Positions 34,274 to 45,863 of a stretch of 64,000 nt of DNA are shown here, in pieces (position 1 is the first letter of the stretch; the number at the start of each line of letters is the position of its first letter). The notes below the pieces were generated by a model. It saw only the letters and a list, made by a program, of their open reading frames with translations. It had not been told where the DNA came from and made no database searches. The DNA is from Albugo candida (Eukaryota > Oomycota > Peronosporomycetes > Albuginales > Albuginaceae), in the NCBI GenBank assembly GCA_905220665.1, contig CAJNAR010000157.1:186001-250000 (forward strand). Direction: 5' to 3'. A program made the position numbers and the translations under genes.

Positions 34274-37200
34274 TTACAATCTCATTTGCTTGCGTCTCTC
34301 GATCGTCTGGTTCGCAATGGAGACACAGTACATTCCTCCAAGCTGCGACACACTATTTGGATTACAATCGCGACATTCTCCATCCATCCAGTCTTTGAAT
34401 TGTCCAACGGGGCAGCATCGTTGTCCAGCGCCAAGTTTCGGGTTCAATCGTCTCTCGTGCTGCTTTGTTTTCGGAGAATTGGTCGATATCAATGGCTCAT
34501 TCTCATCAAAAGTATGAGTGTTCGTGGAAGTCACACGCACGCGAAGCCTTGCGGTCAAGTACAGTGGCGATGTAAGCCCATTGAACTCCAGCAAAGTATC
34601 ACGTGGTCGGAAGGCTTTCTCCGGAAAAATGGCTTGCACCTGAAACGGAGTGAAAAGAGACGGCAACAGCGACATCGACTTGTGTCCTTCATCGCCGTTC
34701 AATGAGCACACTTGTGGCCAATTTGTGTTACACGTGTGAGCCGGAAGAGTCACAAAATGACACGTTCCCGCGAGATGCGCTGGACGTTCTTCGTAAGTGT
34801 TGGCGAATGAGACTGATGGAATTTCGACCATTTTCTCGTTCATTAATGGACCAAAGGACGACAGCCCACTCGCATTCACTTGCACAAGAACGAGGCTTTT
34901 TTTGCTGGTGAATGAGGCGAATCGTGGCAGCAAATAAATGTCAAAGTTTTCAACAACGATCGATACATTTCCAGAGCCAATACCGTTAAGCCAATGGAAC
35001 TGTTGGAGCCACGTCGTGTTTTGTGGGAGCTGAAATGACACAACGTCACCATTCATGAGCTTGAAAATGTCCAGGAATCCAGTATCGCCGACAAATTGAG
35101 GCCGTGATGGAATCAAAGCATCTATTGTGATCTCACTCGGAGGAGCCCACGTTTCTGCTGTTAGAGCTCTTATCTCCTGATCACTGATCGGTTTATTGAC
35201 AAAGATACGCGCACACGTTGGAGAAAGAAAGTCTGAACGAATGTACGCAAGCCGATTGCAATACGCGACGATGGTTTTGAAAATCTGTGATCGATGAATT
35301 ACGAGTAACACATTGGAAGTCGTTTGTAGCGAGGAAAGTCTCAATTGCCACACGGTGTCGAATTGGACGCTTTTGGGAATCTGAGAACTGATTACTTGAG
35401 CAAGTCGAGTCTGTTGCTTGCTCACTATCGCAGACGCAATGTCCGATAACAGATCGAGTGCTTGGAGACTGAGCTGAAGACTTGAGCAAAGGTTTTGGAG
35501 AATTGCATTCGCATGGAGTTGAAGCATCTTACACGTGGAAAACGCGGTCGACTTGTGGTCGATGACATCACAAAAGGACTGAGAAACCTTCAAAATGAGA
35601 TTTTGAAGCTCCTGAATACCGGCGTCTTCAACGGGAAGGTTTAGTTGAGCGTATGCCACCACAAATTGCAACGCACTCGCTTCCAATTCGTGTTCGTCAA
35701 GTACGTGTGATGGCTGTATCAACGGATCGAGTATCGTCTTGGTGAAGCTTTGTACGACTTTGGAGCCCATTGCCACACGCATGAGAGTCGTGAGCAGCGT
35801 ATTGAAGACTTCATGACTCCAGTATCGATCCAAGTTGAATATTCTCACCAGATCAATGACATAATTCCCAACTTGTTGGACATCTTGCAACTCCAATTGG
35901 ATGGAATTCAATGAGAAGGATGCAGTGTATTTGGAGAATGGATTGTACGCCACCAACGCCACGAAAATTAGATCGAAAATTCGGCTGGTCATAACTACGA
36001 GATTACTGGATGGGAATTCGCCGATGATCTTTACCAAAATCGCTTTCTCCCGTGCCGCATTCTCCAACTGAGGCAACAGGATCGAGATTTTCTCGTTGAA
36101 TAACGCGATACGATCCACGCACTCAAACACGAGACATTTTTCAAGATACGAAGCCAGTGTTCCTTCCGTTTGTGCAAATTCATAGAACAGAGGCGCTGAG
36201 GCCTCGGACCCAAATGACAAACGACTGGATACCACATGAAGTCTGTCGATGATCTTCCTTTGCAGCTCCGGGTCGATTAATTGTCCAAGTGCGTCCTGCG
36301 GCGAATGTCCCATCAAAGATGTCGTCTTATTAGAAGGGATTGCACTTTCGATGGTAGATCGTATCGACTGGAATTCTGCGATCAGAGGCTGTATGTTGCA
36401 AAAAACGAGGAAGGAGCCCGGTCGGCATACTTTGACTGCGATTGTCTGTAGTGCTGTGAATGTGTCTTGAGCGATATACTCTACGAGACGAGAGATATCG
36501 TTGAGAAGGAATGGAGCGGTCTCATTCAATAACGTGGAAATGATATCACTGCCTATCATCGTGCTCTCTGTATTGTCGCCAATGTATAAGAGCAGTCGTA
36601 GTTCCGATACGATAGAAGATCCTTTACTACTGGGAGCCAAAAATCGATCAAACCAAAAGTGTCCTACAGAGTCTTTCTCCAAATACGCGCCGATGGACCC
36701 AAAAGGATGCAAAATGAACACCTGATCCAATTTTTTAAGAAGTGGTGCGTTCGGAATCATCACGTCGACCAGAATGGAGGACCAGAGATAAAATGTTTGG
36801 AGGATGGTGTGAAGATTTGTTTGGTTGGAATCCAGGATTCCTTGGCGTTTATGGTCATAATCGTGCATCCACGCACATGAGATCATTGTGCCTACGAGCC
36901 CGGCCCATTCCTGACGAGCCAAATTATGAGTCGAATTGGTGGATGAGATAACTGGTGGAGCGGTAGCGATCGACAGGAGACGATAGGCACCATCACGAGT
37001 CCATACGCTCGTATTTGGTAGTTGGATGTAGTCAATGAGACGATTGATGTTGAGGTCGTGGGGCAAAGCCGCTCCAAATGTGGGGTACATGTCCCGGTAT
37101 TCTGGGATGTTTTGCACGATTAGCTGGGTCATTGTGAAGAGCGTGTTGAACCATTCGTATGGATGATAGATGGTATCGAACGGGTAATCGGTCAGTGGAC

Positions 37201-38283
37201 GCTGTTGAGGAAGGAGTAGTGCCAAGTCGTAAGGCGCAAATAGCGCCGAAAAGGAACCACTTGCAGACGTCAATTCGCGTTTTCGATACTTGAGGATGTA
37301 CGCATTTAGGTCGCTTGGGGCTTTTGGGGCTTTGGCACTATAAAAAATCGCATTTTCACACAAAATCGAAAGGAATCCGAGGCCATGGATTCGTGATTGG
37401 GTACTTTGAGTGTTGTTGGAGTACAGGTTTCCACGAAAAGAGAGAACTTCATGGCCGTGTTTCAGGAAAATAGCGTCTCGGTTGACGGTATGGAGATATA
37501 TTTCGAGACGCACTGCTAGCGATGGGTCTCGCACCCAAACTATCTTTCGATCGGCTATTTTGTAGGCCCAATATAAATTGGTGGCTGTCGACTGGAAAAT
37601 CGCAGTTCCATTGGTGTCGAACGTGACGCGGTACAGCGTCGTGTTTTTTACGGTTAGAGTGGGATCCTCACCAACAAAGTCTTGCGTCCCACCGATGAAT
37701 CCATGAGTGTATTGAGCGAAATCGACACGACGATTTGCTCGTAAGGCTATCAGTCTCTCGACTGTATAATCCGAATTCTTATCAAAGGTGATCGCGCCTG
37801 GTACCACAAAGAACTTTTCAAGCTGATGGAGGTGTACCACGCGTGTCCATCCATTCTACAGGTTGATGTACACGGTAAGCATTGTGTGAGATTTACAAGG
37901 AGTGTACGTACGAATTCTGGCTGTGGTGAAGCTGATAAAGAAGACGGGTCCGACGAAGAGGAATTCGATAAAGAAGCATTCGAGTCTGGTACGATGGCTG
38001 GTACGGGCCCATTTGCTGGTACGGGTTGAGTTGCTGGTACAGGGCCTAATGATGGTACGGGGGCAGGTGATTGGTCAGGAGGGGACGCTGGGACAGATGG
38101 TGGTGGGTGGTAGAGAATGCTCGTGTCAATTCCCGATGCGTCGAGGAGATCGTTTGAAGTTGGAAGAGTCCAGTTCTGGTGATACTTTTCATCGAAAACC
38201 TGAAAGAGAGACTGCGAGCCTTCTTCTTTCATCGCAGCGATACATTGCACAGCAATGCACGCGATGACACAAGTGCGTGACAT
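34274..38283 (-). CDS. Large secreted protein, 1317 aa, Pro/Ser linker and Cys-rich C-terminus
   Basis: Exon 1 (38283-37912) encodes a signal peptide (about residues 1-18) and then a Pro/Ala/Val-rich and Ser/Asn-rich linker (about 58-120, repeating PVPA-type units). A 56-nt intron (37911-37856) joins it in frame to exon 2 (37855-34274). The long middle part is mixed alpha/beta with many N-glycosylation sequons (NTT, NGT, NST and others) and no transmembrane segment I can see. The C-terminus is cysteine-rich: CCPVGQFKDW, then CRDCNP and a final Cys, resembling a small extracellular disulfide domain. I do not recognise the family. The gene is intact, single-copy here and near house-keeping genes, so it may be a conserved extracellular protein and not a fast-evolving effector. 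Confidence 0.8.
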
Positions 38284-38502
38284 AATGATTTTGTAACTCT
38301 GAATCGAATAAAGTCATCATTTCATCACGGTAGGACGACACAATGTCACAATGTCACAATGTCACGCCATTATGCTGTCGTGTTGTCACATCAGCTCGAT
38401 ACCTTTCAATTCAAAAAGTCAATTTATTAATTATGCAAAATTCCTAGACGATGATATATCATTTGCTTTCTTTTCCATCGAAGAAAACAATATCGTAAAC
38501 GA

Positions 38503-40014
38503 TCATTTGCGTGAGGCGACGTGTGCACGCAAATTTCGAATAAAACAGTCCATTTCACTGAGACTTCCCTTTTTCAGCATACTCGAAGGAAAATACCCTT
38601 TAATGTCGACATTCACGATACAAATCAGTCGACACGAGTCCACTTTGTTGGGATCCTCACAAGGCAGAAGAAGTAGCCCAGACGGACCGTTTTCCCCTCG
38701 TACGATTCCCTTTTGAATTGGCACAATATCACCCCCCGCAGACGCGTTACAGATAGCATACCCGCCTCCTTCTTCCTTCCACGTTCGAACATCAATGAAA
38801 TCTCGGCTTGTGATAACACCACCTAAAGCTGGCGCACTGGTCATATGAGTGACATCAGTACACTCGTCCAATGTCGTCAATCGCTTCGCCTCAGCAGAGG
38901 TCGCATTCCACGACGGACTTTGAGCGTATTCCTCATGTAGAATCTGAAACATCGTTGACGGAGAAGCTTCTACGATACATTCACATTTGTAAATACGCGC
39001 TGGTTTGCCATCACGTGACATCAATTTGATATCGGGATGCGCCGAGTTCTCTTGCCGCCAACCTTCGTCCATATTGGCGAGTGCCACGACGCGATCATAC
39101 GCATGTTTGCCAATTGCAAGTAGTCTTTCTCGTTGTGAGCTTTGGATTCGGACGGACGATCCACAACTGCTTACAGACTCAGATTCGGTCGACTCGAGTT
39201 CAGTCACAGCCTCGCTTAAAGTCGACTGGAAGCGTGAGTCCAAGGAAGAAGGGTCATTCGACAACGGAATACTCACATTCACGCGAGGATTGATACACCG
39301 AAACAGCTCATGCAAGTTTGTGAGAAACCCAATAGCCAGTATCCAATACGCCGGATTTTGAATGGAGATCTCATCACTGAGAAACCAGAAAGAGGCGACA
39401 AAGCCCGCAACCGATAGAATTAATACACTTTGATTCTTGTTCGCTGCATGAGACACCTCATTTACTTCCCTCAAACCAGAAAGGCGTGCGGATAAAGTGG
39501 AAAGCTGCTCTGCGCTTGTCAGATCAGAGAGATTCGTGTACTCGGTAGGGAGATTATACGTGGGAGAGTCGAGAACACAGTCTTGTTCCGTGGTTTCTGA
39601 ATCGTGATCAGCCAGAGCCAGCTTCGCGCATGGATCACACACCCTCAAACGTCTTGAGGAAGAACTTTTAGGAAGAGCCATACGCGTTCGCGAGCACGGG
39701 CCACAGAAGATATTGCCACATATTCTGCAATGATGGCGACGTACGATGATGGAGAAGGGCGTGGAGCATGCCATACATTTTACACATTTCTTGTCTTGAA
39801 TCCATCCTCCAGAAAAGCTTTCGTGTCGTGAGGATTTGTGAGGTTTCCTGGATTGAGCTCGTTCTTTAGGCATCGATGAATCAGAGGATGAGCAAACAGA
39901 GGTTGTTGAAGCCAACGAGAAGGAAGAGCGCGACTTAAACTGCTCGCCAAGCTTGCGAGCTTTTGTCAAACGCAAACTGGCAGAGAAGTTTGAGTGCGGC
40001 ATGATGGTACTCAA
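38503..40014 (-). CDS. FYVE zinc-finger protein with a START-like C-terminal domain
   Basis: An uninterrupted frame of 503 residues. A FYVE finger lies at about 71-130: WIQDKKCVKC, the signature RRHHCR at 92-97, then CGPC and CDPC pairs, so the eight zinc ligands are present. FYVE domains bind phosphatidylinositol-3-phosphate on endosomes. Two short hydrophobic stretches follow at about 196-213 and 222-237, which could be a membrane hairpin. The C-terminal 200 residues (about 290-503) resemble a START/lipid-transfer domain: SPSWNATSAEAKRL, SRDFIDVRTWKEEGG and a GENGPSG loop. FYVE plus START-like proteins are an expanded class in oomycetes (family knowledge). The start at 40014 gives the only complete frame. 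It is divergent from the exchanger gene. Confidence 0.9.
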   Translation of the reverse strand: MSTIMPHSNFSASLRLTKARKLGEQFKSRSSFSLASTTSVCSSSDSSMPKERAQSRKPHKSSRHESFSGGWIQDKKCVKCMACSTPFSIIVRRHHCRICGNIFCGPCSRTRMALPKSSSSRRLRVCDPCAKLALADHDSETTEQDCVLDSPTYNLPTEYTNLSDLTSAEQLSTLSARLSGLREVNEVSHAANKNQSVLILSVAGFVASFWFLSDEISIQNPAYWILAIGFLTNLHELFRCINPRVNVSIPLSNDPSSLDSRFQSTLSEAVTELESTESESVSSCGSSVRIQSSQRERLLAIGKHAYDRVVALANMDEGWRQENSAHPDIKLMSRDGKPARIYKCECIVEASPSTMFQILHEEYAQSPSWNATSAEAKRLTTLDECTDVTHMTSAPALGGVITSRDFIDVRTWKEEGGGYAICNASAGGDIVPIQKGIVRGENGPSGLLLLPCEDPNKVDSCRLICIVNVDIKGYFPSSMLKKGSLSEMDCFIRNLRAHVASRK

Positions 40015-40531
40015 TTAGAAACTTTTGGCGCCAAATGAGTTTAATGAGGGACGCCAATATGTACTCAATTTGGAGATTGAGTGAATGTGTGATGAGGATT
40101 AGAAAATAGATGGAACACTTGGTTTAGTGACATAAAGAATTCGAAAGTGCCAGAGAGTCCCACGATCGTGAGCTTGTAAATATTTGAACTAATTAGAAGC
40201 CTCTGCATCCTACTCATTCAAACCCTCATCGGTATAGCAGGGCCAAAATGTGTATACCGATTAGAAAAATCACAATATGTTTGTAGGTGACTTTTTGAAT
40301 GTCAGATTTTTTGACTAAGCCGTTGGACGTTGTTTATAAGTGTGTGGTTGTGTGGTTGGACATTCGTTAGGGTTGCGAGCATATCGCATTTACATTTATG
40401 ATGTATAGATCATACTTCAAGTATACGTTTGAGAGGCTCCGTAAAGTGTGTCCCTTTGATTTGAATGTGCAAAATTTACAAATTACATAAAGCTCTCTTT
40501 TGTTTTAAGGGGATTCCGCTGGCATAAACGT
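40015..40531. promoter_or_regulatory. Shared divergent 5' region, FYVE gene and exchanger gene
   Basis: These 517 bp between divergent start codons hold no open frame of interest. The stretch is AT-rich with poly-T/A runs near the exchanger start. Confidence 0.3.
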
Positions 40532-42733
40532 ATGCGAGCAGTATACTTTTTTGTATGCTCTCTGCGCGTTCTGTTTTCTCTTGACGTCTCTATACCAAAC
40601 GATCACAAACACGCAAGTGCGCCAAATGGTATACCAATTCTGGAAACAACAGACTCACATCGTACAACCTATTTCGACTACGATAGCTTATTGAGCGCCA
40701 AAATATGCGCCGTTCCATTTATGGCGGGATTTTTGCTACTTCTTTGCCTCTTGTTCATGTTTTACTTGCTGTCGTCTACGGCCGATAGCTTCTTTTGTCC
40801 GTCACTGCAGTCCATTGTGGAAATCTATCGCATTCCTCCCGACGTGGCTGGAGCCACCTTTTTGAGCTTTGGAAATGGATCACCTGATGTCTTCTCCAAT
40901 ATCGCGGCATTTGGGTCATCGACACCCAGGATTGGCGTCGCATCCATCTTAGGCGGTGGACTGTTATTAACAACCGTTGTCAGCGCGAGTGTTGGATTAG
41001 TGTCACAAGATCAATTGCAACTGGTACCGCGCAAGTTTGTGCGGGACGTTGCGTTTTACGCACTTGCGGTCCTTTATTTCTGCGTTGTTTTCTATCATGG
41101 CACGGTACGTACCCTGTGACAATGAGGTTACGCATAGAAAGGTGACATTTGTTTCGCAGGTGGAACGATGGCAAGCAATCGGATTTTTGATCATTTACGG
41201 TATTTACGTGGCTTGTGTACTACTCGATCATCACATCGCGGTCTTGTTACATCCATGGTTTCCAACGCAAACCTCTTATCAGACATCCGATTGGGACAAT
41301 GCACAATTAGGCTCGCCATCAACTTTGGCTTTCGGATCGGATAGTGATCAAAGTGAGATCAAATTGCACCGAAGTGACGACGAAGACAGTGAATTGACTG
41401 AAGAAACTCCATTTGGTCCATTTTCGCTGCATCGAGAAGACCTTTACATGTATGGCACACCAAATTCGGATATATCAGGACGATCCACTTTTTCACTGCC
41501 AACACCTCGTCTGAATGTAATGTCGAGTGCTATTGCCACCTTATTTTCTCCACTCACTCATCTCGTTAGTGTCCAGATCCAATATTATCCAATGGGTATG
41601 CTTGCAGTCACGAGTTTCTTCCACTTGAATGCCGACGTACAGCGTCCCTCATTGCCAGCAATCGTCCATTACGTTCACGTAGGAAGCGCTCACAGTCGAC
41701 TTGGCAATCTATCGCGCGTACAACCCACCACGGTCCATCCTCTAGACGATGGACACGGTCTTACCACCATCCAGACTACGAAAATCTCGTCAGTGTGAGC
41801 GAAAAAGATGAAGAGGAAGACTCCATCGATACTGAGCTTGCATCCGTCGATGAAGAAATCCATAGTATCTATCCGAGTCCAATCAAAGAGAATGAAACGG
41901 ACGCTATGAGCTCTCCCTCCAGTCGACTGCAAATCACTCAGTTTCTTACAAGCCGATACATTTCATATTTGAGGAAGGCTTTTCGCTTTTTTTATCGATA
42001 TATTTGGAGTCCATTTCAGTACACATTCACTCTTATTCGACGACTCACAATTCCGTTATTGGACGAAGAACTTTGGGATAAGAAAATGACACTTTGTTGT
42101 CCATTTTTCGCCATTCTCGTCATTGGAACGTCAGTCTTTAGCATTGAGCTCAAGAATCCAGTGTTCGTGGGCCTCATTATCATCGGCGGGTCGATTGGTA
42201 GCATATATGTGCATTTAACTTCTTCAGATCAAACGCCACCTAGAGGACGATATGCCGCACCGTACCTGGCGTTAGCCTTCTTCATGTCGGTTGTGTGGAT
42301 CATGAATATCGCAGATGAAGTTGTGGGCATTTTGAAGACGTTGGGCAAAGCGCTGGGCGTCTCTCAACTCGTTTTGGGCGTGTCGGTGCTTGCATGGGGC
42401 AATTCAATCGGCGATCTAATTTCGGATGTCGCAATTGCACGTGATGGGTTCCCCAGTATGGCTTTCGCTGGATGTTTTGCTGGACCTCTCTTCAATTTGC
42501 TGGTTGGGACAGGCACATCGCTGACAATTGCAACATTCCAACACGGAACCATTTCCATGGGACATCCTGTACCATTAGTCACACTTGGATTTATTTATTT
42601 ATTCATCAGCTTGGCACTCAATGGAATCGTTGTTGCATTGCAAAAGTTCCGCTATCATCGACGATTCTGCTACGTTTTGTATGCGTTCTACTGCTCCTTT
42701 GTGCTGGCATCCATTGCTGTAGTATTGCTTTGA
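40532..42733 (+). CDS. Cation/Ca2+ exchanger of the NCLX/CCX type (three exons)
   Basis: Exons 40532-41104, 41160-41595 and 41643-42733 (introns 55 and 47 nt) give 699 residues. The N-terminus is hydrophobic and may be a signal or targeting sequence. The first alpha-repeat has GNGSPDVFSN near residue 115. The second has AWGNSIGDLISDVAIARDG near residue 588, followed by FAGPLFN. This pair of motifs is that of the SLC8B1/NCLX and plant CCX branch of the Ca2+/cation antiporter superfamily. The middle is a long acidic, Ser-rich hydrophilic loop (about 215-430) lying between the two transmembrane halves. The second intron is needed: without it the frame after 41595 runs into a stop at 41798. Likely role is Na+/Li+ or H+-coupled Ca2+ exchange in an organelle or the plasma membrane; compartment is not shown. 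Confidence 0.92.
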
Positions 42734-43387
42734 TGTTTGGAAAAAAGCTTCATATACACACCCACAAAGAATCGAGTGTCGTCGGATGGACACTCATGCG
42801 TTTGTGTACTTTTTCTGGAAATCATATACGCAGAGTGGAGTGTACCATCGTTTTCGATTACGAGCTTTCTGTTTCAAGCAGGTACAACCCATCAATACAT
42901 TCCAGCGGATCATCGCATTCACCCATTGTTCTTGTGCTTTTCATCAGCACATTGGAGCGTTCCTAATATGCGACAGCTTCAGATACCCAGTAGCCATTGA
43001 AAAGCCCGCGGTTTTGTACCTTGCTCACATTTGATGTGCGCTTTCGGGCTCTTGAAAAATCAAAGTATCATGAGAAGTGCCCAAAGTACTGTCTGGTATA
43101 TTTCCACTACTTTCAAGCTTCTGGTATATAAATCAGATTTTTTGCGGAAAATGGCAAAAATCCCCATGTTCCGATTGAAAAATGATTGTTGAAGTCTACC
43201 AATAGGCTGAAAATACCACTCGCGATAGTGATAGTGATGTACTGTACTTGTTCATGACAATTTCCTAAGTATTGGATATTCACGTTGGTATACAGAGACG
43301 CTACCATGCCACTCGGTCGTACGGCATCGTATAGAAAACTACTGGTGCACTGCTGAATGATATTCCTTTGATCACAACCAAATTCAG

Positions 43388-44125
43388 ACCCCCTTACGCT
43401 TAATATTTGCAGCTGCAGTCGTATACATAATCGTCATCAGAAACGAGGAATTGATACGGACGAATAAGGTCAGACGCAAGAGGTGATTGCAGGCACTAGA
43501 GAGACATCGAGCAATGTGACATAGACGTACCGTGAGCGTATTGGCGAGGCGCGATGTGCCATAACTCTTGCGGTATCAGACCTTAGTGCGTACTTTCCCG
43601 ATGTGATTTCGATGCAGCAGCTGTCGACTGCTCGGTGCAAAAGTTCTTTAGGATACGACGCAAAGAAAAACGTTCGTGGGACGTATAGCGCTGATGCACT
43701 TGGAATTGGAGAAAAGAGAAAACACGATGATTCCAGCCCAAAGCCAGCATTAAGAGACTGATTCGGGGGTCTCAGGCGAACATTTTCGATCGATAGCACA
43801 ACATAGAATCGGCTACTTTTACTCGGTAGACTCCCTTACGTGCTAATTTGACGTTTGAAACGCGTGAGAACATGTCCTGTGATTATAAATGCCGCTTGCA
43901 CTTGTTGAGGCACTGTTTTTGAAGATTATGTTGCCGACTTTCTTCACAACGAGCAGAGCTGCGAGTAGTCACGAACCGAGTTAAGCTCGTAGTACCGGTC
44001 GTCTGCGATTCCTCGTCGATGAGTTGGTTTGCAACTGAAGAGATGACATTTGACAAATCTGACGAAAGAGGACATGTTTTGCCAACGGCAATGGGTTCCT
44101 GTTTTTCTTTGTACCCTTTAAACAT
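43388..44125 (-). CDS. Possible small gene or gene remnant, frames not resolved
   Basis: Several minus-strand stretches read like protein: about 44125-43886, about 43873-43805 (KLARKGVYRVKVADS) and 43800-43530 (SIENVRLRPP, PRTFFFASYPKELL). A further stretch lies at about 43500-43410 and ends DDDYVYDCSCKY before a stop. They lie in different frames. One GTACGT...CTCTAG intron near 43530-43500 is plausible, but at least one indel is needed to connect the rest. I recognise no family. It may be a real gene in poor sequence or a decaying one. Confidence 0.3.
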
Positions 44126-44261
44126 GGTTGTTGAGCCAACACATCTTTTGGCCTCGATGGCGCCTCTAAGCTCTAGTGGGATTGAACCCTGTTATCAATT
44201 TTGGCGTCATCGACGGACGAGAAGTCACAAATTCAAGTATTTGAAGAAGGAACAAATAACA

Positions 44262-44753
44262 TTACTTAATATAGCAGTTCATGTAAAAGAATATCCCAAT
44301 TCGTATGATATGCTTCAAATTGTCGACTTTGTAAGGTCCATATGGTGATATGCGTACAATATCACGATATATACCGCTACCTTGTTGATCCATCAAATGT
44401 TGATGAAGCAAATTCATGAAGCCGTCGGCGTTGAGAGGTTCCAAACTAGTGCTGAAATATTTCCTGAGTACTGGACACATCTGCTCCAATGTGATAGTGG
44501 TCGTAGGATGTGTAGGGTAAAGAGTTTTCATTGTAGAAGCGATACTTAGTGCCATCTCCTTGAGACAACGTTCTTTAACTTCACCTCTCTTGAAATCCTT
44601 CGCGTGGCACGAACCAGAGAATATCACTTCTGGCGGCGGGCGTAGGCAATTACGATTGAATTTCACTTGGGTAGTATCTAGGATTTCAGAATCGCGACCT
44701 TGGCTTATACGACTTGAGAGGAGTGCCGCGAGGAAAAATCTGATAAATGCCAT
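44262..44753 (-). CDS. Small secreted cysteine-containing protein, member C (candidate effector)
   Basis: This gene encodes 163 residues with a signal-peptide-like start (about residues 4-14, FLAALL as in member A). Cysteines lie at 36, 49, 63, 93 and 160, with the Cys-His pair at 49-50. The C-terminal third aligns with members A and B: a helix before a Y-R/Q-D-I/A motif, a proline and glycine segment, a Lys-His pair, then a hydrophobic helix with a final Cys. Member C lacks the double-Cys tail. The upstream region carries the same elements as A and B (see 44754-45060), which supports common descent even though protein identity is low. It lies on the minus strand in gene-poor DNA together with broken relatives. 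Confidence 0.7.
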   Translation of the reverse strand: MAFIRFFLAALLSSRISQGRDSEILDTTQVKFNRNCLRPPPEVIFSGSCHAKDFKRGEVKERCLKEMALSIASTMKTLYPTHPTTTITLEQMCPVLRKYFSTSLEPLNADGFMNLLHQHLMDQQGSGIYRDIVRISPYGPYKVDNLKHIIRIGIFFYMNCYIK

Positions 44754-45060
44754 AAAATTGAGGTAGCTGGGAAATTGGAAATGGAAAGATGCTGAGCTTA
44801 GAGAATAAAAATCTTGTATATAGCTCCGCTATAGGTTGTAACACTCGTCGAGGCTTTCGCTAACAGCTGGCGTACAGGTAAGTGCCATATACCCACCCAC
44901 TGCTAGAGAGCGTGCGACACACATATGTTGGGTGATACAAGAAAGTAGAGAAGGGTAGTAACATCTACCGTGAGTCCAAATTGTGAGAGCTAGAATGTGA
45001 CAATCCAGAAGGCTACACTGTTTAAAGAGATGAAAGTCTGGTGGATCGTCTGTGTTGATA
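44754..45060 (-). promoter_or_regulatory. Conserved upstream region of member C
   Basis: Read on the minus strand, it contains GATCCACCAGACTTTC (about 45040), GGTAGATGTTACTACCCTTC (about 44970), CTCTCTAGCAGTGGGTGGGT (about 44905) and CCCAGCTACCTCAAT directly before the ATG. Each block has a counterpart at similar order and spacing upstream of members A, B and D. The 90-codon open frame that can be read through it (45101-44829) is a by-product. Confidence 0.65.
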
Positions 45061-45863
45061 AAAGCGACATGAAGACTTGTCCGAATAAGGATTGTAAACA
45101 AATGAGATTGTATTTACTTGGTTTATTCACGGAACACGGTCAAACATGCGCAATTCATCGAAATGATGTATTTAATACGCTCCAGGCTTGACTGGACCAA
45201 AAATACTCCCTTTGAATTCAAATTCTTACTGGTAATATTTTGCCTCCACTCGGCAAGCTGCGAAATACAGTAGTGCCAGTTTATCAAGAATGGTTATACG
45301 AGGTGTACTTTTGTCGCCTCTGATCCTCAAGAAAAAAGTCAATCGAATTTTAAACCTCTGCAAACAATCAAGAGAAAGCAATTGTTGAAAAGTATGCTAG
45401 CACCCTTCGTATTACGATCCCTTGTGTAATTGCACTAAAGCAGATATGTGAAAGTTGCTATGGCGTTAACCGGTCCAAGTCCAATCAGTGACGTTAATAG
45501 CCGCCATGTCGTGAATGATTATTGACGGTTTTGGCGTACCGTAATTCTCATCATCATATAAACAATCAAGCAATATTGACGATGTGGTTTTTGTCTGAAA
45601 GCAAAGAACTCGATGAGCGCCACGCAACATTAGGCTGTACACTCTTAATTTCGAGCTCTATTAAGCAAGGAAAGATCGCTACAACAACTCGAATATTTTT
45701 CCAGTCATTTTCGATCATTTGCTGAAGTCGACTCGATGAATTACAGATTTTTCTTCAATTGGTGTTGAGATACTCTAAGGCTCATTTTGGATTGCACAAG
45801 AACATTGGAAGCGCTTCGTATATAATAGACATTGCACTGCGGATGACAGTGCATGGGCCGTCA
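45061..45863. other. Gene-poor DNA, no gene seen
   Basis: Short frames only. I see no domain, RNA gene or repeat that I can support. Confidence 0.35.

Noticed and set aside
38336..38368. Three copies of an 8-bp CACAATGT unit
   Set aside because: A short microsatellite in the intergenic gap; nothing suggests function.
41596..41607. A 12-nt GTATGC...GCAG intron in the exchanger gene
   Set aside because: Far too short. The 47-nt intron 41596-41642 restores the frame with normal signals.
44165..44200. T-arm-like GGGTTCAATCCCAC on the minus strand
   Set aside because: No matching D-arm, anticodon stem or acceptor stem at the right distances.
44829..45101. 90-codon minus-strand frame with a peptide resembling that in the 3060-3512 frame
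   Set aside because: The similarity comes from the conserved upstream DNA blocks of the secreted family and not from a protein; the spacing and frames differ between copies.
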